Assembly: GCA_950022295.1 (NCBI GenBank)
Contig: OX465597.1
Span: forward strand, 60,251,016-60,315,015
DNA from: Bromus sterilis
Lineage: Eukaryota; Streptophyta; Magnoliopsida; Poales; Poaceae
Length of the DNA stretch: 64,000 bases
Direction: 5' to 3'
Below are positions 1-11,160 of this stretch, in pieces; position 1 is the first letter of the stretch; each line of letters opens with the position of its first letter. The translations under genes and the position numbers were made by a program. The notes under the pieces were generated by a model, which ran no database searches, had not been told where the DNA came from, and saw only the letters and a list, made by a program, of their open reading frames with translations.

Positions 1-83
1 AGTTTTGCCTTAAGAAGGCTAGCACAAATCACATTAGAGATACAGATCGAAAAGGCGAGGCCTCCTTCCTGGGATCCACCGAA

Positions 84-173
84 CTACTCCTGGTCGACGG
101 GGAACTCGACGTTGTAGTAGGCGCCTCCGGGGTACTCCTGCTCCTGGGCTCCAACGTCGGCTGCAGCGGCCGA
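84..173 (-). other. LTR-embedded short ORF, terminal exon-like segment
   Basis: Read on the minus strand this gives an open stretch ending EYPGGAYYNVEFPVDQE followed by TAG at about 84-86. It sits at the same place in the LTR as the segment of family A ending TDPEGGFFIELDD-stop. The shared pattern is a Gly-Gly pair followed by aromatic residues, an acidic residue and a stop. This suggests a spliced short reading frame carried by the LTR; function unknown. Confidence 0.4.
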
Positions 174-587
174 TCAGGCAAAGCGAAAAGGGGAAATAAA
201 GCAAAGGTGAGTATCTAGCATACCCGCGAGTCTTACGTCCGCTACTAAGCATTTATGCATGTATCAAATGGAAAGGGGAGGCTATATATAGTGGACTGCA
301 AGATAGAAATCGGAATAAGGGTAAGAAGCTAGGCCTAACGAAGACTAGCATCTTCCGACGATGTCTTGCAGCATGAGGTAAGAATCAGCCAACAGTTCAT
401 ATAAAGCATAAACTAACAATGCAGCAGAAGTTGCTACAGCATTGTATAATAGTAAGTTGTAATAATTAACAATGCCTCCGAGATCCCCTCCTCGACATCC
501 CCGCGAGGAAGAGAACCCGGAACCATACAGTTTAATAATAATAGTTTGTAGTGGTAAGATTCAGCTTCAGCATAAAGCGTCCTGTTA

Positions 588-629
588 CCGTGGACACGGC
601 TATTCGAATAGATTAAAATCCCTGCAGGG
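588..629. repeat. LTR inverted-repeat module (family E copy)
   Basis: Three adjacent inverted repeats: CCGTGGACACGG (588-599), CTATTCGAATAG (600-611) and CCCTGCAGGG (620-629). Compared with family A, the first repeat has T-A where A has C-G, so pairing is kept. Confidence 0.8.
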
Positions 630-1740
630 GTGCACTACTGTTCAGCCTGCACGCTCGGATCTCCAGGGTGGCGGGAACCTTGTTAGGGAACGCTCCACCA
701 AAGCTATCCGACACGGCGCAGCCCATCCTAGGCTCAGCAGAGAGGCCATCCACCAGACTAAATCCTATGCGCCTAGGGGTCTAGGTCCCTCACCCTTGCA
801 CGCTCCTGCACGGTGCGAGGCTGGCCGAGAAGCAAAAGCAAACACCACTCGCGAGTAAGGAAGACACACAACTTCCCGGCAATCAGACCGCGATACTGCT
901 GACGTCTGAAGAGCTTTCGAATGAACTACGACGCAGGGGAGCCCATAACTCCTTATCCCACGTGAAGGTAGTGCGTACAGACCAACGGGCCTCTCAAGTC
1001 ATCCACCGAACCATTTAACATTTTATTAACTTGCGAGACAACCGTTATCGTTGCCTCAACTTAACTGACCCGTGGACAACGACAACAGCCAAGACCACCA
1101 GTACATCGGTGCCTGCCCTGTCGTCCCACCAAGTCACTGCGGTTACCAACAAGGTGAACCGTCTCCTTACCTTGTCTCGCGTGTGCTCCTGGAGGAACTC
1201 GACTTTCGTGGTTTGGTAACTCTTGCGGCCAACGATCAGGGGCCAAGCACACCGGTACACTGGTCGTACCCTCCCTGTCGTCCCGTCGCAATACCTCTCG
1301 CGGGCACCGCTGGGTCGCCCGACTTCTTACCTTAAGGACAACCGTGCTGAGGACCCTATGGCGGCAAGACAAAGTCAGCCTCGAGTGGAGTACAAAGATT
1401 ACTCCTTGATAGCTCACACTTGAGGTGACTAGGCATAACCCAGATAGGGGCCTTAGACGGTGTCTGCATGTACCGTCCTGTGCAGTTTATAATTATCGTA
1501 TCCGCGTTCACTCCCCTGAGTGATCGCGGCCCTCTATCTAATCCTAGCTAACAATGCGCAGGGCTCACTGCTGAATATAATGTATAGATATAGCAGGAAG
1601 CATAGGATAAGGAAAGTACATCAAGTGCGACAAAAACAGGCTATGCAATTGAATAGGAATGTAACGTAGCAGCAGCAGTAACAATGCCTAGTGCAAGAAA
1701 TGTACGGAAAGATAGGCGATATCTGGGGAAGAGAATGGCT

Positions 1741-1834
1741 CTGCTTGCCTGGAAGCTCGACGGTAGGGGTAGGGTCGTCGACGTAGTAGTCGTACTCAGC
1801 GGCGGTGTAGTCGGCGGCAGCAGCGGGGTCTACC
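1741..1834 (-). other. LTR-embedded short ORF, acidic exon-like segment
   Basis: Minus-strand translation gives an Asp/Tyr-rich acidic stretch (AAEYDYYVDDPTPTVELPGKQ). It matches in position the family A segment rich in Glu-Pro that ends RQQGKQ, and the family B segment ending TTYPGKG at 45400-45500. It is probably an upstream exon of the short reading frame at 84-173. Confidence 0.35.
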
Positions 1835-3948
1835 GGAGATTAAAGGGGGGAGAAACAGTAAATATAAACCAAACATATACAAACATATGAATGACATGGC
1901 AAATGCATCGATGTCGGTATTCTAACGCGGTACGATGTATCAGGCTCGGAGCGGAAATTCATCCGGGGATGAATTACCAGCTCCGGGTGATTACCGGACA
2001 GTGTGTCCGGAGAGGGGAGGTATCATGCCGGAGGTGTCGTGGACATCCGACAAACGTATGTGTGGTGTATCCGTCTTAGTTGATCTATTCCGAACAACTT
2101 TCGTGTTCGAAATAAATTCATCCGGGTACTTTAGCAGTACCGGACAATTTATCGGACAGACGGTCCGGAGGGGGACGGTTAGATGTTCGTTGTGTTAGAG
2201 GGGTGTGGTAGATATATGGATAGCGTATCCGTATTCGTTATATTTTTCTGATCAATTTTCATGTATAAAGTTTTTTAATCTGACTTACGGATTAAAAGAT
2301 ATTGATTTACTAAGTTTTTAATCATTTTATAGAATTTCTGAATTTCTTTTAATATTAAATAGACATTATCCAGAACAGTGTTTGTTGACTGGTCAACTGA
2401 CAGGTGGGGCCCAGTCAACAGGTTTGACTGGTCAACTGACCAGTGGACCCCACTAGTCAGTGAGACAATCACAATAACAATTTTTTTAAACTAAATAATC
2501 TAAATCAGCAGTGGGCCCAGTCTGTCATACACATAGTTTTTCTTAACAGATTTTTTTTATGATAGTTATCAGGGGATTAACCCCTAATAAACTGGGCCGG
2601 CCCCCACCGGTCAGTGGCACAAGCCACAGCTTGCATACGCCGATGGCCAGGGGCACGACGGCCGTGCCAGTTCCGGCGAGGGAACAGCGCTGCGGTGGGA
2701 GGGGCGAGGCGGGGGGCACGGGGGGCGCCACGCCGGCCAGGACCGCGACGAGGTCACGCGCGGGGCGGGGCCGTGGCACGCACGCGGGCGCGACCACACA
2801 GGGGTGAGCACCGTGCTCAGCCGGGGTTGGACGCAGCGGTGCACGGCGAGGAGGGAAGCAGAGGGGGAAAAGGATGCTCACAAGGAGGCGGCGGCTGGAG
2901 GTGGTCTTGGTGGCCGGGGGTTCGTCGGAGTAGCGCGAATTTGGCGCCGAGGTGGACGAGGTGGCTGCTCGATTTGTACGGGACAACGGCCTCCGACTAG
3001 AATGAAACGCAGGGGACGACGAGGAGCACCACGTTGCCCCGCCTGGACACGCCGGCGTGGCGCGGGGAGCACGGCGGCCGCGACGACGCACGTCGGCGAC
3101 GGCGACCGCTACGGGGAGCGCCCGGGCGTGAGGGAGATGGCGAGCGGCGCGAGGGGGGTCGGGGAGGGGATAGAAGGGTGGCCTAGGGTTGCACGGGGGC
3201 TCGACCTCTTTATCTCCATGGCGAGCCGGCGGATGAGGGGCACGGCGATGACCATGGCCGTGGCACCGGCGGATGGGTGCCACGCCATGGCGGGCGTACG
3301 GGAGGAGGGGGGTGAGTGGGGGTTGGTGGGCTGTGGGCCGGTTTGGCCCAGGGGAGAGGGGGTTGGGCTGGGCCAGTGAAGGGGAGGGGGGTTAGATAGG
3401 TTTTTCCTTTTCTTTTGTTTTTTTTTCTCTTTTGCATTTCTTTTATTTGTTTTACAGTTTTGTAAAATATGTTAGGTGTCTCTAAATTAGTATAGCACTA
3501 TGAAGCAGTGCTACAAAAGTTTTGGAGGCAAAATAAATTCTTTACATATTTCTTTTAACTTTTAAATGATTAAAATGGGCAATTTAAGCTACTATTTTAA
3601 TTGTTTGATTTAATTGGTAGTTCAATAAATAATCACAACTATACAAACATGGTCCAGAGATTATTAGCGATTTTATAAAAGTGGTTTCAAAATTTTTGGA
3701 CAAAGTTTATTTTGCACATTGGTTTTAATATTCCACCAAAGGCATTTTGAACTTTGATTTGATTTCAAATGGAAATGGTTTGGACTTTGTTTTGACCCAT
3801 GATGGTCAAGGCCCAAGGTTCACATTGCATTCAACAATAACAAAGGGGAATTTGAGTTTGAACTGAACCATTTGATTAAAGCAAAATTTTGAACAGTAGT
3901 GATCAACATTAATGGTGATTACTGTTCACTGACAGTGAGAGTGTTACA

Positions 3949-5052
3949 GGCGGCCTTGAAGGTGGCAACCAAACCTTTACAAACAAGGTTGGGGCAAACT
4001 CCACAACTTAATTGGAGGGTCCCAACAAAACCACGAAGCTTCACCACAATGGAATGTGGCTTCGAGGCGACCTCTTCCGTCTAGGGCACCAACGCACCCA
4101 AGAGTAACAAGATCCACACGGGATTAGTGGGGGGAATCAAATATCCTTTGGTGGAAGTGTAGATCGGGGCCTCCTCTTCCAAACCCTAGAGAATCAACAA
4201 GTTTTGATGGCTAGGGAGGGAGATCGGGCAAGAATGGAGCTTGGGCGTCAATGGAGGTGAGAGCAATAAATGAGGTAAGTCTCAATGGGGAGGAAGACCC
4301 CCTTTTATAGGTGGCCTTAAATGCAGCCGTTGGCTGTCCACCAACCACGGTAGTACCGCTTCCTAAGCGGTACTACCATACCGAGAGAGGTACTACCGCT
4401 CCACGGTACTACCGAGCCCCAGTGCCGCCCCCACTACCGCAAAGTCCAGTGGGAATCCGGTAGTGGATGCGGTACTGGTTCACGGTACTACCGAGCCCCA
4501 GTGCCGCCCCCACTACCGCAAAGTCCAGTGGAAATCCGGTAGTGGATGCGGTACTGGTCCACGGTAGTACCGCGGAGCGATACTACCGTACTGGGAGCGG
4601 TACTACCGCTCCACGGTACTACCGAGCCCCACTGCCGCCCCCACTACCGCAAAGTCTAGTGGAAATCCGGTAGTGGATGCGGTACTGGTCCACGGTACTA
4701 CCGCTCCTAGAGCGGTACTACCGCCCTGGCAGAGCCAGGGAGCCACTTCCAATAAGTCCCCACACCTCCACGGCGCAAAAGAAATATGTGGGTGCAGAAA
4801 GTGAGACCGTGTGATGATTTCACCCACCATTTCCAAAGCGGATCCCCTCTTCATAGTACGGTTTTCCTACGACTCAATTATCAAAAAGGAGATCGAAAGA
4901 AAAACTCCGTCTTCACGCTTCATACACCGACGGGGCAATAACCGTCTTGTGCCATTAGTGTAATTATCTGAAATGCTCATTGCATCCGGTTAGTCCGCAA
5001 ATGTATTGTCATCAATCACTAAAACCAATCAAGGGAAAACATGCCCTATCAC
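3949..5052. mobile_element. LTR-retrotransposon fragment with GGTAGTACCGC-type repeats
   Basis: No coding region is recognisable. The left part (3949-4330) is non-coding sequence with frequent stops. From 4350 to 4720 it contains many copies of an inverted motif of the type GCGGTAGTACCGC. The right part (4860-5050) ends with CAATCACTAAAACCAATCA and CCCTATCA, which resembles a retroelement terminus. I cannot find paired ends or a TSD, so the boundaries are approximate and the family is not named. Confidence 0.45.
4401..4693. repeat. Direct repeats with a 79-bp spacing, built of GGTACTACCG motifs
   Basis: A unit starting CACGGTACTACCGAGCCCC and containing a CCCCCACTACCGCAAAGTC core starts at about 4401, 4480 and 4611. 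The first two copies are 79 bp apart. The third is 131 bp further on, separated by an extra short block of the same motif. Copies differ by only a few bases. Confidence 0.75.
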
Positions 5053-5555
5053 CGGGCGAGGATGTCGCGTAGGCGGGTGGAAGCATGACGAGGCCACCTG
5101 CCCCGCCGGATCCGGTGAAAGGGCGCACGACAGCCAGGCGCCGCACGGGAGGACCAGGCGCGCCGCACAGGGACCGACGAGGCCGAGAGCGCGGAGAGGT
5201 TGGTCGAGCATGGGGCGACGAGGGGGCTGAGGAACTGGCGAGCAGCTGCCGCCGGGGACGAAGGGCGCATCCGGCGCAGACCAGGAGCGGGCGAGCGCGT
5301 CTAGGGCGCGCACCACCCAGATCTGGTGGCCCCGTGCGCGGCGCGTCCGGAGGCGGTCATTCGCGGCCAGGGCGAGCCCCGACCGGATCAGGCGGCCCCA
5401 GCACCAACAGACCAGATGGCGGCTAGAGCCCCGCCGCCGCCTTCCTCGGGTCCAGCACGGACTTCGCCGATGGGCACCTCTGGCGGCGGCGAGGCCGGAG
5501 GAGGAAGTGGGGAGGCGGCCGGCGGCGCTAGGTTTGAACCCCCGTGTTGCTAGAG
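5053..5555. other. GC-rich block of unknown origin
   Basis: Very GC-rich and open in several frames on both strands, which is expected from composition alone. No domain is recognisable in any frame. It could be a captured 5' exon or part of an LTR core. Confidence 0.4.
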
Positions 5556-5884
5556 CGAGGCGACACGGGGGGAGTTACTCTTTTCGCATGCTACAATATT
5601 GCTATGTGTATACATCTGTGTCTCAAAGTGCAGCATAGTATGTAGTATGTGAGCTATCAGTACTCATTGGGTAATTAAGGCGTGTTTTGCTCCATGTGAG
5701 CTATCAGCATAGTATGTATATGAGCTATGTATGTGAGCTTTCAGCATAGTATGTATGTGAGCTATCAGTACACGATCTAAGATCATTTTTATAAGCTAAC
5801 TAATTAAAAAACTATCTTACATTGTAGAACGAAAGGAATAGTACTTTCAGACACATAATTCCCTTTGTAGATTTGGGTAATTAA
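5556..5884. repeat. AT-rich spacer with short degenerate GTGAGCTATCAG repeats
   Basis: Between 5630 and 5775 the phrase GTGAGCTATCAGCATAGTATG recurs in variant form four to five times. The phrase GGGTAATTAAGGCG occurs near 5665 and again at 5875. No coding potential is seen. Confidence 0.5.
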
Positions 5885-6307
5885 GGCGGAAATTGGAAAT
5901 GGAGACCGAGCTCCATGAAACCCTCCATGGAGCAAAACTCATAATTCATGAAATTTCATATGTTTACATTTCAAAAACTTCTGAGAAAAACTACAAAGAT
6001 AGATGAAGCCATAATGCACAAATGTGTTAAATTTCAGGATGAAAAACTAAAAAATGAGGGTTGTGAAAAAAAAATCAAAACTAAGGTTTTTTAAGACAAG
6101 CTACTATTCACCTTCCCATACCATGAATTTGTCTTTTTTATGTAGATCCCATTTCAAAGTAATTCATCTTGAAATTTTACACACATTCATCAAACATCCT
6201 TGTTTACTGGTACAAAAAAAATTCCAGATTTGACTTAAAAATAGGTTTTTCGAATTTTTCAAAAAACAGGATCTATGGAGCTCGAGCTCCAAAAAAAATC
6301 CTTACTC
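5885..6307. mobile_element. MITE-like element with CGAGCTCC termini
   Basis: The left end contains TGGAGACCGAGCTCCATG. The right end, reverse-complemented, contains TTGGAGCTCGAGCTCCAT, giving imperfect terminal inverted repeats. The candidate target-site duplication is TAATTAA at 5878-5884 and 6308-6314. The interior is AT-rich and non-coding. The termini resemble those of the larger element at 39769-42122. Confidence 0.55.
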
Positions 6308-6416
6308 TAATTAATGTCACTATATCTCAAATAGGTAATGTCTCCTACAAGCTTATTTCATGAAAATCTCATATGGATGCAACAAAAGAATCAAAGATGA
6401 GGACGCGGCGTTTCAA

Positions 6417-6788
6417 GGCCCGGGCTCATCTACACCCGGGTAAAAGAAGAAATCGTAAAAAATAGAAAAAAATAATCAAAAATTACAACAAAAAAAACTG
6501 GTGAAAGATGTTTAAGTGTAAGATGTTCGTGCAAAAGATTTGAAGAAGTTCAGACATCTAGGGAACTCGTGGAAAAAAAGACAAATTTGCAGTTTATTTG
6601 AACATGTACTGTTCATGCACTATTTGGACCATTTTTTTTGCATTGAGCTCCCTAGACGTCCAAACTTCATCAAATTTTGCACGAACATCTCGCTCATAAT
6701 CATCTTTCACCATTAAAATTTTTGGATTTCTTTTGAATTTTTTTCCTATTTTTTTTCTGTTGTCCGGGTGTAAATGAGCCTGAGCACC
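6417..6788. mobile_element. Fold-back MITE with CCCGGGCTCATCTACACCCGGG termini
   Basis: The left end GGCCCGGGCTCATCTACACC pairs with the right end, whose reverse complement is GGTGCTCAGGCTCATTTACACC. Internal arms also pair over a long distance, for example GATGTTCGTGCAAAAGATTTG near 6520 with CAAATTTTGCACGAACATC near 6672. The whole element can therefore fold into one long hairpin. It is non-coding. No convincing TSD was found. Confidence 0.65.
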
Positions 6789-6987
6789 ATTTTGAATATT
6801 CAGGAAGATGAGCCCTACAAAATTACATGAAGACTAGTGTTGGTTAAGCCGCGAAGAATTTTTTTGTTTTCACTTTGATGATTCAATATCACATTAGGTC
6901 TATAAGGCATGTTGATACTACCAAAATGAAATGAAAATGATGTGATATGATGAAATAAAATTCCTTCCGTAAAAAAAGGTGGTCGAG

Positions 6988-7190
6988 AATGATTTTTTTT
7001 AAACACAGTACAATGCAGATGCTCACATATACGATTATCCATCTCTATGAACATACACACGCACACCTTTTTTTTATGAGCATTTTCGCAATACTAAACC
7101 ACATCATTTTGAAATCATCAAAGTCATCACCTCATCTTTAACGAAAATGTTTTCTTCACTGAAAGCGCATCACCACTAAAAGCCTGAGTT
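6988..7190 (-). mobile_element. Degenerate SINE/LINE-tail-like sequence
   Basis: An oligo-T run is followed by AAACACAGTACAATGCAGATGC, a run of ACACACGCACACC and TATGAGCATTTTCGCAATAC. This order resembles a common short retroposon tail of cereal genomes in minus orientation. The assignment is from memory of the pattern, so treat it as tentative. Confidence 0.25.
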
Positions 7191-7208
7191 TAATTAGACT
7201 AGTAGAAT

Positions 7209-7228
7209 GCCCGTGCGTTGCTACGGGC
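7209..7228 (-). other. Helitron 3' terminal hairpin
   Basis: GCCCGT and ACGGGC form a perfect 6-bp stem around GCGTTGCT, ten bases from the CTAG terminus. This is the usual layout of Helitron 3' ends. Confidence 0.85.
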
Positions 7229-7823
7229 AAAAACAATTTATCATGCAGTTTAAGTCTACTGCCCAACCAACACAACAGCCAAAAAACGTCAACATCTTCT
7301 CGCTTCACTAAGCATCATACACCAATTTAACTTTCTTATTTATTAGACAGACAATCAGGAAGGAATAAAATGTTTTCGTGTTTTTATTCTTGTACAACAA
7401 AAAATCTACGACTTCATGCACCATCGAGGCCATCCCCACTTTATCCATTGTACTTCACCACCCCATTTCATGGTGTGTCGATCATCATTGGATCTTGGCA
7501 CGACCAAGAACCTCCCTACTTCAACCCACTGCTATCCAAAACCGGGAGTGTCACCTCGCTAAATTCTACATCAACTGGAGACAACATCCCCTTATGCATT
7601 CCTCTTACCTAAATTACCATCCTTGGGTCTCCCCCGGTGCTTCCATGGGTATTTATCTATCTTAGGAAATTTAAATAATATAGAGATGAGAAAACATACC
7701 ATGGCACGGCTCCAGCTACATTGTGACCACCCACCATTGGATCACACGGGTGCTCGTCAGTGGGTCCCAGTGCCTCGTATCCCTCTTCCTCTTCCTCCTT
7801 GGGAAGGGGGGGCAGCGTCGATG

Positions 7824-8289
7824 CATGACTCCAAGTATCATGTTAGTACACCACACGACATGTATAGTAATCATCAATTAAGTTTTCACTATCTCTTATA
7901 TAGCCTGCTATTCTTTACAGCAAGTAGCTACTTATCATCCCAAAATTAAATTCCTCGAATGTGTGTAGGATACTGTTCTTTTCAGTTACAACTCACAGTT
8001 GCAAGGAGTTGTCATACAAGTGCACATAGATAATATGGATTGTGAACACATCTTAGCATGACTCCAATTATCATGTTAGTACACCACACAACATATATAG
8101 TAATCTTCAATTAAGTTTTCACTATCTCTTATATAGCTTGCTATTCTTTACAGCAAGTAGCTACTTATCATCCCAAAATTAAATTCCTCGAATGTGTGCA
8201 GGATACTGTTAATTTCAGTTACAACTCACAGTTGCAAGGAGTTGCCATACAAGTGCACATAGATAATATGGATTGTGAACACATCTTAG
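7824..8289. repeat. 233-bp tandem duplication inside the Helitron
   Basis: Two near-identical units start at 7824 (CATGACTCCAAGTATCATG) and 8057 (CATGACTCCAATTATCATG). They run in step through CTTATATAGC, CAAGTAGCTACTTATCATCC and CAGTTGCAAGGAGTTG to CACATCTTAGCA. They differ by scattered substitutions. No reading frame is conserved. Confidence 0.9.
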
Positions 8290-9000
8290 CAAATGCTTAT
8301 GACCACCGGAGTAGAAAATCATGAACTGTTTAGATACCGAACTCTACCTTGGGGACTACAAATTATGTACTCCATCATGGAACTGATTATAGAACCCTTA
8401 TCTCTTTCCCCACCTCTGTAATAGTATTACTACTTTTTTTAGAGTCAATAACTTTTGCCATTTTTTATTGTTCCAAAACGGTGACAAACTACTATAGTAC
8501 TACAAATTGAAGGAAAACATAAAAAGGTGTAGACGGAGCAGGTCTTCAAATTGGTACTGCTCTAATTCTTTTACTGGGCATCCAACCACAAGACTTCACT
8601 TGGCAGAGACAACCTCATCATGTAATACCATGTGAAGAAAAAAAAAGCCACAGCTAGCCAAAGAAATAGAATTAGATTGCCACATAAATTCACCTACAAG
8701 ATATGTCGGTATGCTGCATGTAGAGGAAATCTATTTGAATGGAATACATATCGTTGTCCACAATCCCATGAACCCGCACTGCACATATAAAACAATCATC
8801 TGCATGTGAATAGCAAAATATTCATCAACACTTTAATGAGGACATATCTGCAGTCCTGCACACTTAATTTATCAATTTGCATCAATAAGTATGTACAAAA
8901 TTAAAGTTTGACCGAGAACATACATCATTCCATTTCTTTACAGAATTAGCCCACTGTTGTGATAATATGCTAACCGACAAAGAAAATATCATATAAACCA

Positions 9001-10445
9001 CTAATCATATATAGGGTCTGAATCGAGTCCATATTCGTTCACCATCTCCTTCCATGCAGACTCAAACTCTACGGGGATGAGAGGGTGATTTATCTTATCT
9101 TTCAAACCATCATGCAACATATACAAAGGCTTCAAGCTATCTTTGTACTTTTCCAAAATATACCATCTGCATAGCCCATGTAATGTTTTTGCAAACACCC
9201 GTGAAAGAGCATTTGCCATGGCTACATCTTGATCTACAAAAAAAAGGTGTTTTAGTCATTTAACATGTTTACCATATTTGGTTAAAATGACATGTATGTA
9301 GCACAAGAAGCTTAACTACACGGCTATGCCTGTAAGTATGCAATGTGGTTCCTTGTCTCCCATGCATGTTTTGAAAGCCTGAAAAACCCATTCAAATATT
9401 TTCTGTCTCATCATGGATGAGTGCAAACACAAAAAATGACATTCTGCAAATGGTGGTTGCTCCCAACAAATATCGCCAATGGCATTTTGTAAAAAATACA
9501 CTTATATGTTGTATCAAATGTAACCGCATCATAATTCGCCTGGCAGCTAGCATGACTCCAGAATATATTCGTTGTAATGCCCTCGAAGTCATGCTCTATA
9601 TCCCCTAACTTCTAGTCGGGTGTGTGTGGTTTTCGCCGGTTTTCCTTAATTAACCTGGCCCTGTTTGGTTTTCAGGTCTGGTTTCCCTTATTAACTGGAC
9701 CACTTTCCCTCTTCTTATAATGCATTGCGGGAGCTCCCCGCCCTCTTGACGAGGTTCCGTAAAAAAAACTATTTTGTGCTCTGAACTCATTGAAGAAGGC
9801 CTTTAGTTTTTTTACGTCATCAGATCTCTCCTTAAAAAGATTGGATGCTCAATAAATATTCTTAGTAAGACATGCAAGAAACAGCAAGTCTGTTACAGCC
9901 ACAGATTTTATTCTATGGACAACTATATTGCAGAATTAAGTGTCCAGAAATTACCTATTTCGCAAGTCACGATCATTCATTGGAATGAACTCACGGTCGC
10001 CATGAAACTTGGTCAACACATTCATGGTGGCATTAGGAGATCACAGGCCTGCACATCATCAACGAGCTCCATGATAACAGGATCTTTATTCTTGTATGCA
10101 TACATGCGCTTCAATTCGGATGGATTAGGATTCAAAGTATGGTTGTGCTCCATATGCGCTTTCTCATATATCCATTCTTTCCCCTTTTTCTTGATCTTAA
10201 GAGCTGCCTTACAATCACCCGCGTCGACATTTTTGCACGTTTCCGTTCCTCCCCTGCCTTCTAAAATGTACACGTACCTTCCCGGGTGCATGCATACAGA
10301 CGCGACATCGGCTTCCTCTTTAGTTTCGTAATACCAAAACCTGCTGCTCTTGCATACTGTCGATAAAACTCATACCTGGTCTCATCGTTGTCGAAAACAA
10401 TATTTAGCTTTGGGACAGAATCTTCACGGACTTGGTTACCCTGAT
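9001..10445 (-). pseudogene. FAR1/FHY3-type gene fragment (MULE-derived transcription factor), captured and broken
   Basis: The N-terminal part (10445-10022) encodes PKLNIVFDNDETRYEFYRQY, the start of a FAR1 DNA-binding domain, and then after a frameshift the stretch with EKAHMEHNHTLNP, the domain's C-terminal end with its His pair. The downstream part (about 9605-9316) encodes NYDAVTFDTTY and FEWVFQAFKTCMGDKEPHCILT of the MULE transposase-like domain. After a retained intron (about 9232-9315), MANALSRVF, GLCRWYILEKY and DSDPIYD follow and end in a stop at 9001. In intact relatives these proteins are light-signalling regulators derived from Mutator-like transposase. Frameshifts, internal stops and an inserted piece at about 9601-9768 show this copy is not functional. 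It reads in the Helitron's own orientation. Confidence 0.75.
9601..9768 (+). mobile_element. Short insertion with A-tail inside the FAR1 fragment, possible LINE 3' end
   Basis: FAR1-like coding on the minus strand is interrupted here: FFNEFRAQNS lies to the right and DFEGITTNIFW to the left. The insert reads on the plus strand as T/C-rich sequence with CTTATAATGCATTGCGGG and ends CGTAAAAAAAA, like the 3' tail of a plant LINE. No duplication was identified. Confidence 0.35.
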
Positions 10446-10797
10446 ATCACATTCATTTCATAAATTAGTTACTCTTTGTCATTCATCACAATGACCATTC
10501 AGATGACTATATATCTCACAAAGAAGCATAAACTTGTATAGATTACCCACAACAAAAGAAGACATCTTCACTTTTGATAAAGCTTTGGTTGTCATATAGT
10601 CATATTCATCAATTGTATAGTTGAAAGTAGCCATTCAGAACAATGTGCTAACTAACAATACACCAGAAATTCTGTATATGTTTTTTCCAGATATTTCCAA
10701 TAAAAATACCGGGTATTTCCCACTGTTATTTGTGCATTCATGAAAATTGAGATTATTAACAGACAATACTGTACTACCCAGTACCCACCCTTTCCTC

Positions 10798-11160
10798 TTA
10801 CTGGTCCTCTAGGCTAATGCTAGTACTATTAAAGAGAACCGGTGCACCACAGCCACCAAGGAGTACACACAGGGAAAGATCACAGAAGAAGAGAAGGGAG
10901 GAACTTACCACACAGGGCTTGTAGCTGATGCAGATTAATGCCCCGCCGCCGTCCCACACGGCGAGGAGGAGGAGGTGCAGCACGAGGAGCCACGGCGGCA
11001 TGGGCATCGGGGTTGCGCCATCGCGCCGCCCCGTCGACGTGCGCGGTCACCAGGAGAGCACGGCGTGGAGGAGCACCACAGAGGAACCGGGAAAGGCCAC
11101 CGGAGCACGCCGGTGACCTCTGCCCCGCGCGTCACTGGAACCCTAGCTACGGAAATCAAA
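10798..11160 (-). other. Captured exon-like segment with a signal-peptide-like start
   Basis: Minus-strand translation from about 11007 gives MPMPPWLLVLHLLLLAVWDG, a plausible secretion signal, followed by Cys-containing sequence up to a GTAAGTT donor-like site near 10908. It looks like the first exon of a secreted or receptor-type protein picked up by the Helitron. The family cannot be determined from so short a piece. Confidence 0.3.

Larger units (their letters stand above)
1..3948 (-). mobile_element. LTR of a Ty3/gypsy-type element (family E), truncated by the window edge
   Basis: Along the plus strand this block has the same order of modules as the family A LTRs further right: a short coding-like exon (84-173), a block with CCTCGACATCCCCGCGAG, the inverted-repeat module (588-629), a second acidic exon (1741-1834), a GC-rich core (about 2600-3380), a pyrimidine run (about 3395-3440) and an AT-rich tail ending TGTTACA at 3942-3948. 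The LTR therefore reads on the minus strand and begins TGTAACA. The other end lies outside the window, so no target-site duplication can be checked, and no PPT or PBS adjoins the visible end. It may be a solo LTR or part of a full element. Base similarity to family A is low, but the module order is clear. Confidence 0.7.

Noticed and set aside
472..858. A 128-aa plus-strand ORF near the window start
   Set aside because: It runs antisense through the LTR and across the inverted-repeat module, with no homology pattern.
2543..3379. Long ORFs on both strands in the GC-rich part of the first LTR
   Set aside because: Open frames come from base composition; they have Arg/Pro/Ala/Gly-rich translations with no motif.
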